Below are positions 8,084-16,546 of a stretch of DNA of 64,000 nucleotides, piece by piece. The DNA is from CAVVAH01 sp963746175 (GTDB taxonomy: Bacteria; Actinomycetota; Actinomycetes; JACCUZ01): contig CAVVAH010000001.1 of the NCBI GenBank assembly GCA_963746175.1, forward strand, positions 868,001-932,000. The letters run 5' to 3'. Numbering within the stretch: position 1 is the stretch's first letter; each line of letters begins with the position of its first letter. Under the pieces are notes generated by a model. That model saw only the letters and a program-made list of their open reading frames with translations, searched no databases and was not told where the DNA came from. Made by a program: the position numbers and the translations under genes.

Positions 8084-9622
8084 TCAGTAGGCGCCGCGGC
8101 CCTGGACGACGGCCGACACGGTCTTCCACAGGATCTGGATGTCGCCGGCGAACGACCAGTTCTCCACGTAGTAGAGGTCCAGCCGGACGCTGTCCTCCCA
8201 GGTCAGGTCGGAGCGTCCGCTGACCTGCCACAGGCCGGTGATGCCGGGCTTCACGAGCAGCCGGCGGGCCGTCGACCGTCCGTACCGCTCGGCCTCGGTC
8301 GGCAGCGCCGGACGGGGGCCGACCAGGCTCATCGTGCCGGTCACGACGTTCCAGAGCTGGGGCAGCTCGTCGAGGCTGACCCGGCGCAGCAGCCGCCCGA
8401 ACGGCGTGACGCGCGGGTCGTCCTTGAGCTTGAAGAGGACCCCGTTGCCCTCCGACAGCTCCCACAGCGCCTCGAGATGGGTCTCGGCGTCGACGACCAT
8501 GGTCCGGAACTTGAAGACGGTGAAGACGTCGCCGTCGCGCCCGACGCGCACCTGGCGGAAGATCACCGGGCCGGGGCTGCTGAGCCGGACACCGAGCGCG
8601 ATGAGCGCCATCACCGGGGCCAGCAGCGTGAGGGCCAGCGTCGCCAGGACCCGGTCGAAGGCCTCCTTCATCGCCCAGGTGGGGCCGGTGAACTCCGGCT
8701 GCTCGACGTAGAGCAGCTGCAGGCCCGACACCGGGCGGACGTGCACGCGGGGGCCGGCGATGTCGGTGAGCGCCGGGGCGACGACCAGGTCGACGCCGGC
8801 GCCCTCGAGGTCCCAGCCGAGCCGCTTGAGCACGCCGCTGGTCAGGCCGCGGGAGGCCGTGACCGCAACCGTGTCGACGCCGAGCCGGGCGACGGCGTCG
8901 GGGACGCTGGTCAGCGAGCCGACCACCGGCACGGAGGACTCGCCCGTGTCGTCGCCGGCGGGCACGCACGCGCCGACGACCTTGAGGCCGGCGTACGGCT
9001 CGCGCTCGAGCGCGGCCACCAGGGCGGCCACCTCCTCGTGGCCCCCCACCGCGAGCACCCGGTGCGACCAGTCGCTGGACCGACGGCGGGCCCGGTGCAG
9101 CATCTTCCGGGCGATCCAGCGGCCGAGCAGCAGCAGGAACGTGCCTGACCCGAAGGCGACCGCGAGCAGGAAGCGGGACAGCTCGAACTGGGTCATGTAG
9201 CTGGCGATGGCGACCAGGCCCCAGAAGTAGACGCCGGCCCGGACGACCCGGCGGTACTCGTCGCCGCCGACGCCGAGCACGCGCGCGTCGTAGGAGCGGG
9301 TGGCGACGAGCATGGCCACCCAGGCCACCGCGAGCAGCGGACCGATGACGAGGTACGACGAGAGGTCGACGTCACTGAGGTGGTCGGGAACCGCGATGCG
9401 GGACGGCTCGCGGCCGAGCCGCTCGGCCAGGGCGGTGAAGCGCACCACGAGGGAGACGGTGACCGTGACGGCGACCACGAGGGTGTCGAGCAGGAGCAGC
9501 CGGCGGCTCAGCCGGCGCAGCCACCGGGTGTCGGCGACCAGCGAGGGGCGGGCCGCCAGCCGGGCCGACGCAGTGGCCTCGACCGAGAGCGCGAGAGAGT
9601 GCTCCGGGACTACCGACGTCAT
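8084..9622 (-). CDS. Exopolysaccharide polyprenyl glycosylphosphotransferase (WbaP/WcaJ-like)
   Basis: This 512-residue enzyme would transfer a sugar-1-phosphate from a nucleotide sugar to undecaprenyl phosphate, the first step of a cell-surface polysaccharide. The N-terminal half has about four hydrophobic segments (LLLLDTLVVAVTVTVSLVV, VIGPLLAVAWVAMLVATR and two more) and a CoA-binding-like cytosolic domain. A fifth segment precedes the bacterial sugar transferase domain with VFTVFKFRTMVVDAE, RRVSLDELPQLWNV, MSLVGPRPALP and KPGITGLWQVSGRS. The ATG at 9622 is chosen because GAGGGAGGGGG precedes it; an upstream in-frame ATG gives an unconserved arginine-rich leader. No other polysaccharide genes are nearby, so it appears to have been placed between lspA and rluD. 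Confidence 0.9.
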   Translation of the reverse strand: MTSVVPEHSLALSVEATASARLAARPSLVADTRWLRRLSRRLLLLDTLVVAVTVTVSLVVRFTALAERLGREPSRIAVPDHLSDVDLSSYLVIGPLLAVAWVAMLVATRSYDARVLGVGGDEYRRVVRAGVYFWGLVAIASYMTQFELSRFLLAVAFGSGTFLLLLGRWIARKMLHRARRRSSDWSHRVLAVGGHEEVAALVAALEREPYAGLKVVGACVPAGDDTGESSVPVVGSLTSVPDAVARLGVDTVAVTASRGLTSGVLKRLGWDLEGAGVDLVVAPALTDIAGPRVHVRPVSGLQLLYVEQPEFTGPTWAMKEAFDRVLATLALTLLAPVMALIALGVRLSSPGPVIFRQVRVGRDGDVFTVFKFRTMVVDAETHLEALWELSEGNGVLFKLKDDPRVTPFGRLLRRVSLDELPQLWNVVTGTMSLVGPRPALPTEAERYGRSTARRLLVKPGITGLWQVSGRSDLTWEDSVRLDLYYVENWSFAGDIQILWKTVSAVVQGRGAY

Positions 9623-9868
9623 GCTCCCCCTCCCTCGCAGCGGTCGACGGGTCGTACGACGGGTGGCCCCGCCGACGGCAAGGCCACCGAAGGGTAGCGG
9701 GCGGGAGAGCCCCGTCCACAACATCGAATCGCCCTGATGTACCGATGTGACCCGGTTCGAGCTGGGCCTACGGCATCCACGAGACCTCACATCAAGACAT
9801 GACGCACGGAGGGCCTGTCCGGTTACCCCGAGTTCTCGCCGAGCTGTCGAGCGGGGCCGGCGGAGCCC

Positions 9869-10414
9869 TCAGGACCCGGACCGGGACCCGTCGTAGCCGA
9901 GGCCGCGGGCCGACAGCAGGACCATGAGGACCCCGGCGCACACGATGGCCGAGTCGGCCAGGTTGAAGACCGGCCAGTGCGGCAGCTCGAGGAAGTCGAC
10001 CACGTGGCCCCGCCCCGGACCGGGTGCCCGGAAGACCCGGTCGACGAGGTTGCCGACGGCGCCGCCGAGGACCAGCCCGAGCGCGACCGCCCACGGCAGG
10101 CTGCGCAGCCGACGGGACAGCCGGAGGATGACGACCACGACGGCCGCGGCCACCACCGTGAACGCGATGGTCAGTCCTTGGGCGACCCCGAAGGCCGCAC
10201 CGGCGTTCCGGACCAGGCGCAGCGTGAGCAGGCCGCCGAGCAGGTCGACCGGCTCGCGGTCCGCGAGCTCGCGAACCGCGAGCCACTTGGTCACCAGGTC
10301 GCCGGCGAGCACCAGGCCGGCCACGCCCAGCAGCAGGGGCAGCCGGGGCCGCCCGCGGGACGGCTGGTCGCCCTGGCTCAGCGGCGCTCCTCCCGCTGCT
10401 TGCACGTCATGCAC
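9869..10414 (-). CDS. lspA: Lipoprotein signal peptidase II
   Basis: LspA is the inner-membrane aspartyl protease that removes signal peptides from prolipoproteins, such as the SGNH lipoprotein encoded just upstream in this region. About 180 residues with four transmembrane segments are visible. The conserved regions are LVRNAGAAFGVAQG, GGAVGNLVDRVFR (first catalytic aspartate) and VFNLADSAIV (second catalytic aspartate). The ATG at 10414 overlaps the 3' end of the DksA-like gene by 37 nt; a GTG at 10405 is an equally possible start. The overlap indicates co-transcription with the DksA-like gene. Confidence 0.93.
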   Translation of the reverse strand: MHDVQAAGGAPLSQGDQPSRGRPRLPLLLGVAGLVLAGDLVTKWLAVRELADREPVDLLGGLLTLRLVRNAGAAFGVAQGLTIAFTVVAAAVVVVILRLSRRLRSLPWAVALGLVLGGAVGNLVDRVFRAPGPGRGHVVDFLELPHWPVFNLADSAIVCAGVLMVLLSARGLGYDGSRSGS

Positions 10415-11688
10415 AGCGTGGCCCGCGGGAACACCTGCAGGCGGGCCTTGCCGATGGGGTTGCCACAGTTCTCGCAGACTCCGTAGGTGCGGTTGTCGAT
10501 GCGGGCGAGCGCGCGCTCCGCCTGCACCAGCATGTCACGCGTGTTGTTCGCGAGAGACATCTCGTGCTCCCGCTCGAAGGTCTTGCTCCCCGCGTCGGCA
10601 GCGTCGTCACCGGCCCCGTCGCCCGAGTCGCGGAGCATGTCGTCGATCTCGTGCTCGGCCATGTCGAGCTCGTCGCGCAGCCGGGCCACCTCGGCGCGCA
10701 GCTCGTTGCGGACCTCGGTGAGCTCCCCCTTGGTCCAGGGATCCTCGTCGGCCCGGACGACCAGTGCGCGGGGCTCGGCCGACGACGTGGTCGGTCCGGG
10801 CGCCTTGCGGGCCGCCGGGACGTTCGACTGGGGCGTCCGGACGACGGTCTCCGGCGCCTTGGCGCTGGCCTTCTTCCGTCCCGTCGACGGCTTCGTCGCG
10901 GCTGCGGTCGCGGCGGCGGCCTCGGCCGGCGTCTGGGCCGGCGCCGGGGCGGGGGCCGTCCTCGCGGCCGCCTTCTTCGCGGGTGACGGCGTCGGCGGCG
11001 CGGCCTTCGCAGCTGCCTGCTTCGAGGGAGCGGTCTGCTTGGCCACCGTCTTCTTCGCCGGCGCGGCCCTCCTGGCCACCGTCTTCTTCGCGGCCGCCTT
11101 CTGCGCCGGCGCCGCCTTCCTGGCCACCGTCTTCTTCGCGGCCGCCTTCTTCGCCGGCGCCGCCTTCCTGGCCACCGTCTTCTTCGCGGCCGCCTTCTTC
11201 GCCGGCGCCGCCTTCCTGGCCACCGTCTTCTTCGCGGCCGCCTTCTTCGCCGGCGCCGCCTTCCTGGCCACCGTCTTCTTCGCGGCCGCCTTCTTCGCCG
11301 GCGCCGCCCTCCTGGCCACCGTCTTCTTCGCGGCCGCCTTCTTCGCCGGCGCCGCCCTCCTGGCCACCGTCTTCTTCGCGGCCGCCTTCTTCGCCGGCGC
11401 CGCCTTCCTGGCCACCGTCTTCGTCGCGGCCGCCTTCTTCGCCGGCGCCGCCCTCTTGGCCACCGTCTTCGTGGCGGCGGTCCTCGTCGCCGGGGCGACC
11501 TTCTTGGCGGCCGCCTTCTTCGCCGACGCGGCCCTGGTCGCGGGCTTCCGGGCCGAGGCCGCCGCGCTCACCGGGCTGGAGGTACGGCGACGGACGGCGT
11601 CCCGGGCGGCGTCGACGACATGCCGCACCCGCCCACCGACCCCGGTGGTGCCACGCACGGGCTGGCCACTCGTCGGCTCGCCAGACAT
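10378..11688 (-). CDS. DksA/TraR-type zinc-finger protein with long histone-H1-like repeat tail
   Basis: This 436-residue protein joins two very different parts. Residues about 40-260 are almost only lysine, alanine, arginine, proline, threonine and valine, built from a 16-residue unit (KKAAAKKTVARKAAPA) repeated about nine times, like histone-H1-type bacterial tails. The last 120 residues are a DksA/TraR C4 domain: a coiled-coil section (ELRAEVARLRDELDMAEHEI), then a zinc finger with CENC and CMTC and the segment ALARIDNRTYGVCENCGNPI. The family binds RNA polymerase near the secondary channel; the basic tail probably binds DNA or RNA. The ATG is preceded by GAGGGGACCGAG. The protein is much longer than the roughly 130-150 residues usual for the family because of the tail. 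Confidence 0.88.
   Translation of the reverse strand: MSGEPTSGQPVRGTTGVGGRVRHVVDAARDAVRRRTSSPVSAAASARKPATRAASAKKAAAKKVAPATRTAATKTVAKRAAPAKKAAATKTVARKAAPAKKAAAKKTVARRAAPAKKAAAKKTVARRAAPAKKAAAKKTVARKAAPAKKAAAKKTVARKAAPAKKAAAKKTVARKAAPAKKAAAKKTVARKAAPAQKAAAKKTVARRAAPAKKTVAKQTAPSKQAAAKAAPPTPSPAKKAAARTAPAPAPAQTPAEAAAATAAATKPSTGRKKASAKAPETVVRTPQSNVPAARKAPGPTTSSAEPRALVVRADEDPWTKGELTEVRNELRAEVARLRDELDMAEHEIDDMLRDSGDGAGDDAADAGSKTFEREHEMSLANNTRDMLVQAERALARIDNRTYGVCENCGNPIGKARLQVFPRATLCMTCKQREERR
11074..11505. repeat. 48-bp tandem repeat inside the DksA-like gene
   Basis: The phrase GGCCACCGTC recurs at 11074, 11122, 11170, 11218, 11266, 11314, 11362, 11410 and 11458, exactly 48 bp apart. The unit encodes 16 residues, so any change in copy number keeps the frame. 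The units are nearly identical at DNA level, which suggests recent expansion or active homogenisation. Confidence 0.95.
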
Positions 11689-11847
11689 CTCGGTCCCCTC
11701 GCGTACCCGTCATGGTCACGGAGAGTGACCAGCCGCCCGGGATCATCGTCACGGATGGTGGCGGCAGGATAGGACCCGCCCGGGCGGCGGACAAACCGGC
11801 GCGCCGCATACGGGCCGCTGACCAGCGGTGGACCGGCCTCCTCAGCC

Positions 11848-12627
11848 TCAGCCGGACCGCAGCGCGGCGGCGAACGCGCGGGCCACGACCCGGTGACCAC
11901 GGGTGCTCGGGTGGAAGCCGTCGTCGCTGGTCAGGGCCGCGAGGTCACGCTCCGCAGACAGGTCCACGAGCACCGCGCCCTCCCGCGCGGCCACCCGGGC
12001 GATGGCGGCGTTGAAGTCGGCCACCGCGGCCCGCACCTCGGCCGGACCGGGCACCAGCGGAAGCACGCAGGGCACGTCGGTGACCCCGGACCCCGGCAGG
12101 CAGGCGCGGTACGCCGGGAGCCGGTCCAGCGGCGGGACGTTGCCCACCAGCACCTCGGTACGGCCGCCCTGCCGCAGCGCGCGCACCAGGTTGCCGAGCG
12201 AGCGCTCGTAGTCGGCGACCGGCACCAGGCTGAGGGCGTCGTTGACGGCCAGCCAGACCGTCACGACGTCGGGGTCCTCCGCCAGCGCGCGCGCCAGCTG
12301 ACCGGTGAGGGCGTCGCGGACCGTGGCACCGGAGACGCCCACGTCGACGAAACGCGCGCCTGCCAGCGCCCGGTCGTGCAGGACCCGGGGCCACGCCTCG
12401 GTCGCCGGGTGGTCCGCGCCCACGCCGACCGTCTCGCTCGCGCCCACCGCGACGTAGACCCGCGGCGGGTCCGCCGGGGTCGGCGACGCCGCCGCCGAGG
12501 CCGGGGCGGAGGTCGATTCCCGGTCGGCCTGCGGCCCCTCGGAGCCCGCCGAGCAGCCGGCCGCGCCGGCCATCAGGGCGCCGGCGAGAGCGACGGCGAC
12601 GGCCGGACGACGCCGGGGGCGGGGCAT
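11848..12627 (-). CDS. SGNH/GDSL hydrolase, probable lipoprotein
   Basis: This 259-residue protein has a basic N-terminus, a hydrophobic segment and a lipobox-like GAAGC at about residue 25, followed by a serine/alanine/proline-rich linker. The hydrolase domain shows the SGNH blocks: AVGASETVG (serine), VDVGVSGATV (glycine), VTVWLAVNDAL (asparagine, with N in AVND) and DDGFHPSTRGH (catalytic aspartate and histidine). It should be an extracytoplasmic, membrane-tethered esterase or lipase; the substrate is unknown. It is convergent with no close partner and lies 159 nt upstream of the DksA-like start on the same strand. Confidence 0.87.
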   Translation of the reverse strand: MPRPRRRPAVAVALAGALMAGAAGCSAGSEGPQADRESTSAPASAAASPTPADPPRVYVAVGASETVGVGADHPATEAWPRVLHDRALAGARFVDVGVSGATVRDALTGQLARALAEDPDVVTVWLAVNDALSLVPVADYERSLGNLVRALRQGGRTEVLVGNVPPLDRLPAYRACLPGSGVTDVPCVLPLVPGPAEVRAAVADFNAAIARVAAREGAVLVDLSAERDLAALTSDDGFHPSTRGHRVVARAFAAALRSG

Positions 12628-12756
12628 GGGGTGAGCCTAGGCAGACGTGGTGCCAGCACCCCGCAGCTGTGGTGCTCACCCGACTGCCGGCAGCCCGAGA
12701 CGCTCCTAGATTTGTGGCTACCGGGAACCAGCCCGGCCGCACCTCAGGAGCCCGCC
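12628..12756. promoter_or_regulatory. Divergent intergenic region with candidate promoter for the small ORF
   Basis: The segment separates the SGNH gene (minus) from a 32-codon ORF (plus). TAGATT at 12707-12712 could be a -10 box for the plus strand, giving a leader of about 40 nt. No good -35 is visible, so this remains tentative. Confidence 0.3.
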
Positions 12757-12855
12757 GTGTTCAGCAACGCACTCGCCCGCCAGATGGTCACCGGCCTCAC
12801 CGAGAACAACCGCCGCCGCAGTCGCGTCGCACGCCTCCGGGCGCACCGCACCTGA
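12757..12855 (+). CDS. Possible 32-residue basic peptide
   Basis: A GTG start is placed 7 nt after a clear AGGAG (12745-12749). The peptide begins VFSNALARQMVTGL and ends with an arginine-rich region (NNRRRSRVARLRAHRT). It is followed 14 nt later by a strong hairpin. The combination of a ribosome binding site, short ORF and hairpin looks like a small independent transcription unit. No function is recognised. It is not a leader peptide for ileS by codon content, since it has no isoleucine. Confidence 0.4.
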   Translation: MFSNALARQMVTGLTENNRRRSRVARLRAHRT

Positions 12856-12868
12856 CGACCGCCACCTC

Positions 12869-12918
12869 CGGCATGCGCGATCCGCACCCGTCCTGACGGG
12901 AGCGGGTCGCGCATGCCG
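12869..12918. terminator. Strong hairpin between the small ORF and the ileS leader
   Basis: The left arm CGGCATGCGCGATCCGC and right arm GCGGGTCGCGCATGCCG pair over 12 perfect bases and continue with one mismatch. A T-containing stretch (CGTTTCTGCG) follows. It probably ends transcription of the small ORF and isolates the ileS T-box transcript. Confidence 0.7.
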
Positions 12919-12939
12919 CGTTTCTGCGTTGCACGGGTC

Positions 12940-13198
12940 GGTAGAGTCGGTGCCGTACCTGCAACGGCGACGACGGGCCATCACCCCCGAGCCGCCGGAA
13001 GAAAGCCCACCGCAGGCCGGCGGCGAGGCGACTAGACCCGGCAGCAGGACGAACCGAGCGGGCCGCGCCCGCGTCCGGCGCCGCACCGGCGGCCGGCGCG
13101 CAGCGGCCAAGGAGGGTGGTACCGCGGGGCCGGCACCTCAGGCCTCGTCCCTTCGGCAGCGACCAGACGTCGAGCAGCGCCGAAGGAGCAACCCCGCC
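12940..13198 (+). promoter_or_regulatory. T-box riboswitch of ileS, translational type
   Basis: The hallmark T-box sequence AGGGTGGTACCGCGG lies at 13113-13127. Upstream, a candidate specifier ATC (isoleucine) at 12980-12982 lies inside a short stem GGGC/GCCC, which fits the ultrashort stem I of actinobacterial ileS leaders. Downstream, CCTTCGGC (13150-13157) is perfectly complementary to GCCGAAGG (13179-13186). The second element contains the start of the ribosome binding site GAAGGAG (13182-13188). This pair would hide the ribosome binding site unless uncharged tRNA-Ile stabilises the antisequestrator. No run of T follows, so control of translation rather than of termination is likely. Confidence 0.9.
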
Positions 13199-16100
13199 GT
13201 GAGCAGCGACCGCCGCTACACCCCCGTCCCGCCGCAGGTCGACCTGCCCGCGATGGAGCGCGAGGTCCTCGCCCTCTGGGAGGACGCGAAGACCTTCGAC
13301 ACCAGCCTCCGGCAGACCGAGGGCGGCCCCAGCTGGACGTTCTACGAGGGGCCGCCGACGGCGAACGGCCAGCCCGGCGTGCACCACGTGGAGGCCCGCG
13401 TCTTCAAGGACGTCTTCCCGCGGTTCAAGACCATGCAGGGCTACCACGTGGTCCGGAAGGCCGGCTGGGACTGCCACGGTCTCCCCGTCGAGATCGCGGT
13501 GGAGAAGGAGCTGGGCTTCACCGGCAAGGGCGACATCGAGGCCTACGGCGTCGCCGAGTTCAACGCGAGGTGCCGCGAGTCGGTGCTGCGGCACGTCGAC
13601 GAGTTCGAGGCCATGACCCGGCGGCTCGGCTTCTGGGTCGACGCCGACGACCCGTACCGGACCATGGACCCGGAGTACGTGCAGAGCGTCTGGTGGTCGC
13701 TCAAGCAGGTCTACGACAAGGGCCTGCTCGCGGAGGACTACCGGGTCGCGCCGTACTGCCCGCGCTGCGGCACCGGCCTCTCGGACCACGAGCTCGCCCA
13801 GGGCTACGAGACCGTCGTCGACCCGTCGGTCTACGTCCGCTTCGGTCTCACCAGCGGCCCGTACGCCGGGACGGCCGCGCTCCTGGTCTGGACCACCACG
13901 CCGTGGACCCTCGTCTCCAACACCGCCGTCGCCGTCCGTCCGGACGTCACCTATGTCACGGCGACGAACGGCGCGGAGACCCTGGTGGTCGCCGAGCCGC
14001 TGGTCGAGCAGGCCCTGGGCGACGGGTGGACGGTGCAGGACCGCTTCGCCGGCACCGAGATGGAGCGCTGGTCCTACGAGCGCCCGCTGGACCTGCTCGA
14101 CTGGCCGGAGGGTGAGGACGGCCACTTCGTGCTGCTCGCCGACTACGTCACCACCGAGGACGGCACCGGGCTCGTCCACCAGTCCCCCGCCTTCGGCGCC
14201 GAGGACCTCGTCGCCACCCGGGCCTACGGCCTGCCCGTGGTTCGGCCGGTCCGGCCGGACGGGCACTTCGAGGAGTCGGTGCGGCTGGTGGGAGGCGAGT
14301 TCTTCAAGCACGCCGACAAGGCCCTGGTGAAGCACCTCGAGGAGACCGGGAAGCTCTTCCGGCACCAGGCCTACGAGCACGCCTACCCGCACTGCTGGCG
14401 CTGCCACACCGCGCTGCTCTACTACGCCCAGCCCTCCTGGTACGTCCGCACGACGCAGGTCAAGGACGCCCTGCTCGCCGAGAACGAGCGCACCACCTGG
14501 TACCCGGAGAACATCAAGTGGGGCCGCTACGGCGACTGGCTGCACAACAACATCGACTGGGCGCTGTCCCGCAGCCGCTACTGGGGCACCCCCCTCCCGA
14601 TCTGGCGGTGCGCCGACGACGGCTCGCACCTGGTCTGCGTCGGGTCGCTGGCCGAGCTCGGCAGCCTCGCCGGCCAGGACCTGGCGACCCTCGACCCGCA
14701 CCGGCCGTACGTCGACGACGTGACGCTGCCCTGCACCCAGTGTGCGGACGGCGGCGCTGTGACACTGATGCACCGGGTGCCGGAGGTGATCGACGCCTGG
14801 TACGACTCCGGTTCGATGCCGTTCGCCCAGTGGGGCTACCCGCACGCGCCCGGCTCGGTCGAGAAGTTCGAGAACGCGTTCCCTGCGCAGTTCATCTGCG
14901 AGGCGATCGACCAGACCCGCGGGTGGTTCTACACGCTGATGGCGGTCAGCACGATCGTGCACGGCCGGTCGTCGTACGAGAACGTGCTCTGTCTCGGGCA
15001 CATCGTCGCCGAGGACGGCCGCAAGATGAGCAAGCACCTCGGCAACATCCTGCTGCCGATGCCGCTCATGGAGGACCACGGCGCCGACGCGCTGCGCTGG
15101 TTCATGGCCGCGTCCGGCTCGCCCTGGCTGCAGCGCCGGGTCGGGCACACGGTGCTCCAGGAGATCGTCCGCAAGACGCTGCTCACCTACTGGAACACCG
15201 CGTCCTTCCTCACCCTCTACGCCGGCGCGAACGGCTGGGCACCGGGCGAGGCGGACCCGGCGGTGGCCGACCGTGCCGACCTCGACCGGTGGGCGCTGTC
15301 CGAGCTGCACCGGCTGGTCGGCGAGGTGACGGCGGCGTACGAGGGCTTCGACACCCCGAAGGTGGGGCGGCTGCTGTCCGCCTACGTGGACGACCTGTCG
15401 AACTGGTACGTCCGCCGGTCGCGCCGACGCTTCTGGGACGGCGACGCCGGGGCGCTGGCGACCCTGCACGAGTGCCTGCGGGTGCTCACCCTGCTGCTGG
15501 CCCCGGTGGTGCCGTTCGTCACCGAGCGGGTCTGGCAGGACGTGGTCCGGCCGGTCAGCGACGTCGACGCACCGCAGTCGGTGCACCTGGCCTCGTGGCC
15601 GGAGCCGGACCCGACCCTGGTCGACGACGCGCTGGCCGGGCAGGTCGCGCTGGTCCGCCGGGTGGTGGAGCTCGGCCGGTCGGCCCGGGCTGCGTCCAAG
15701 GTCCGCAACCGGCAGCCGCTCGGCCGTGCTCTCGTCGGCGCCGCCGGCTGGTCCGACCTGCCCGACGACCTCAAGCAGGAGGTGGCCGACGAGCTCAACG
15801 TGCACGGCTTCGACGCGCTGGCCGGCGAGCTGGTGGACCGCAGCGCCAAGGGAAACTTCCGCGCCCTCGGGAAGCGCTTCGGCAAGGACACGCCCACGGT
15901 GGCCGCGGCGGTGGCGGCGGCGGACGCGGAGGCGCTGGCGCGATCGCTGCGCGACGCCGGCACGGCCACCGTCGTGGTCGACGGTGCGGAGGTCGAGGTG
16001 ACCGCTGACGAGGTGCTGCTCACCGAGACCCCGCGGGAGGGCTGGGCGGTCGCGAGCGAGGGCGGCGAGACCGTCGCGCTCGACCTCGAGCTCACCCCGG

Positions 16101-16366
16101 CGCTGCGCCGGGCCGGCCTGGCCCGCGAGGTCGTCCGGCTGGTCCAGGAGGCGCGCAAGACCTCCGGCCTGCAGGTCACCGACCGCGTCGCGCTGCGCTG
16201 GGAGGCCGACGGCGAGCTCGCCGAGGCGCTGCGGGAGCACGCCGCGCTGGTCGCCGGCGAGGTGCTTGCCACGTCGTACGACGAGGGGCTGGACGGCGCC
16301 GGCGCCGCCGAGCACCGCGACGACGCCCTGGGCCTGCGCTTCACGGTCACCCGGACGGCCCAGTGA
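13199..16366 (+). CDS. ileS: Isoleucyl-tRNA synthetase
   Basis: This 1055-residue class I synthetase charges tRNA-Ile. The nucleotide-binding region is TFYEGPPTANGQPGVHH, a HIGH-region variant typical of the second IleS clade, followed by RKAGWDCHGLPVEIAVEKEL. The editing domain contains WTTTPWTLVSNTAVAV. The KMSKS loop is GRKMSKHLGN. A C-terminal anticodon-binding domain follows. The GTG at 13199 is chosen because GAAGGAG precedes it by 10 nt and because the T-box leader occupies the upstream part of the frame. Regulation is expected from the T-box. The second clade includes enzymes with low mupirocin sensitivity; that is family knowledge and not shown here. Confidence 0.97.
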   Translation: MSSDRRYTPVPPQVDLPAMEREVLALWEDAKTFDTSLRQTEGGPSWTFYEGPPTANGQPGVHHVEARVFKDVFPRFKTMQGYHVVRKAGWDCHGLPVEIAVEKELGFTGKGDIEAYGVAEFNARCRESVLRHVDEFEAMTRRLGFWVDADDPYRTMDPEYVQSVWWSLKQVYDKGLLAEDYRVAPYCPRCGTGLSDHELAQGYETVVDPSVYVRFGLTSGPYAGTAALLVWTTTPWTLVSNTAVAVRPDVTYVTATNGAETLVVAEPLVEQALGDGWTVQDRFAGTEMERWSYERPLDLLDWPEGEDGHFVLLADYVTTEDGTGLVHQSPAFGAEDLVATRAYGLPVVRPVRPDGHFEESVRLVGGEFFKHADKALVKHLEETGKLFRHQAYEHAYPHCWRCHTALLYYAQPSWYVRTTQVKDALLAENERTTWYPENIKWGRYGDWLHNNIDWALSRSRYWGTPLPIWRCADDGSHLVCVGSLAELGSLAGQDLATLDPHRPYVDDVTLPCTQCADGGAVTLMHRVPEVIDAWYDSGSMPFAQWGYPHAPGSVEKFENAFPAQFICEAIDQTRGWFYTLMAVSTIVHGRSSYENVLCLGHIVAEDGRKMSKHLGNILLPMPLMEDHGADALRWFMAASGSPWLQRRVGHTVLQEIVRKTLLTYWNTASFLTLYAGANGWAPGEADPAVADRADLDRWALSELHRLVGEVTAAYEGFDTPKVGRLLSAYVDDLSNWYVRRSRRRFWDGDAGALATLHECLRVLTLLLAPVVPFVTERVWQDVVRPVSDVDAPQSVHLASWPEPDPTLVDDALAGQVALVRRVVELGRSARAASKVRNRQPLGRALVGAAGWSDLPDDLKQEVADELNVHGFDALAGELVDRSAKGNFRALGKRFGKDTPTVAAAVAAADAEALARSLRDAGTATVVVDGAEVEVTADEVLLTETPREGWAVASEGGETVALDLELTPALRRAGLAREVVRLVQEARKTSGLQVTDRVALRWEADGELAEALREHAALVAGEVLATSYDEGLDGAGAAEHRDDALGLRFTVTRTAQ

Positions 16367-16546
16367 TCCGGTAAAGAGTTGGTCTCGGTGGGGTCACCGG
16401 CGGGTCCGCACGCGCTCGGGAACGTGGCGTTACGGTGAATCACCCGTCCGGCGCAGTGTAGGAGCAGGGGCCCTCCGGCCGATACTTGACGCAGGTCGCC
16501 GGAGTCGTTCCGGCTCCCGTCCCAGTCGTCAGTCAGGGAGGTCGCG

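Noticed and set aside
11074..11505. The regular 48-bp array as a CRISPR
   Set aside because: There are no unique spacers; the whole unit repeats and codes for an in-frame protein tail.
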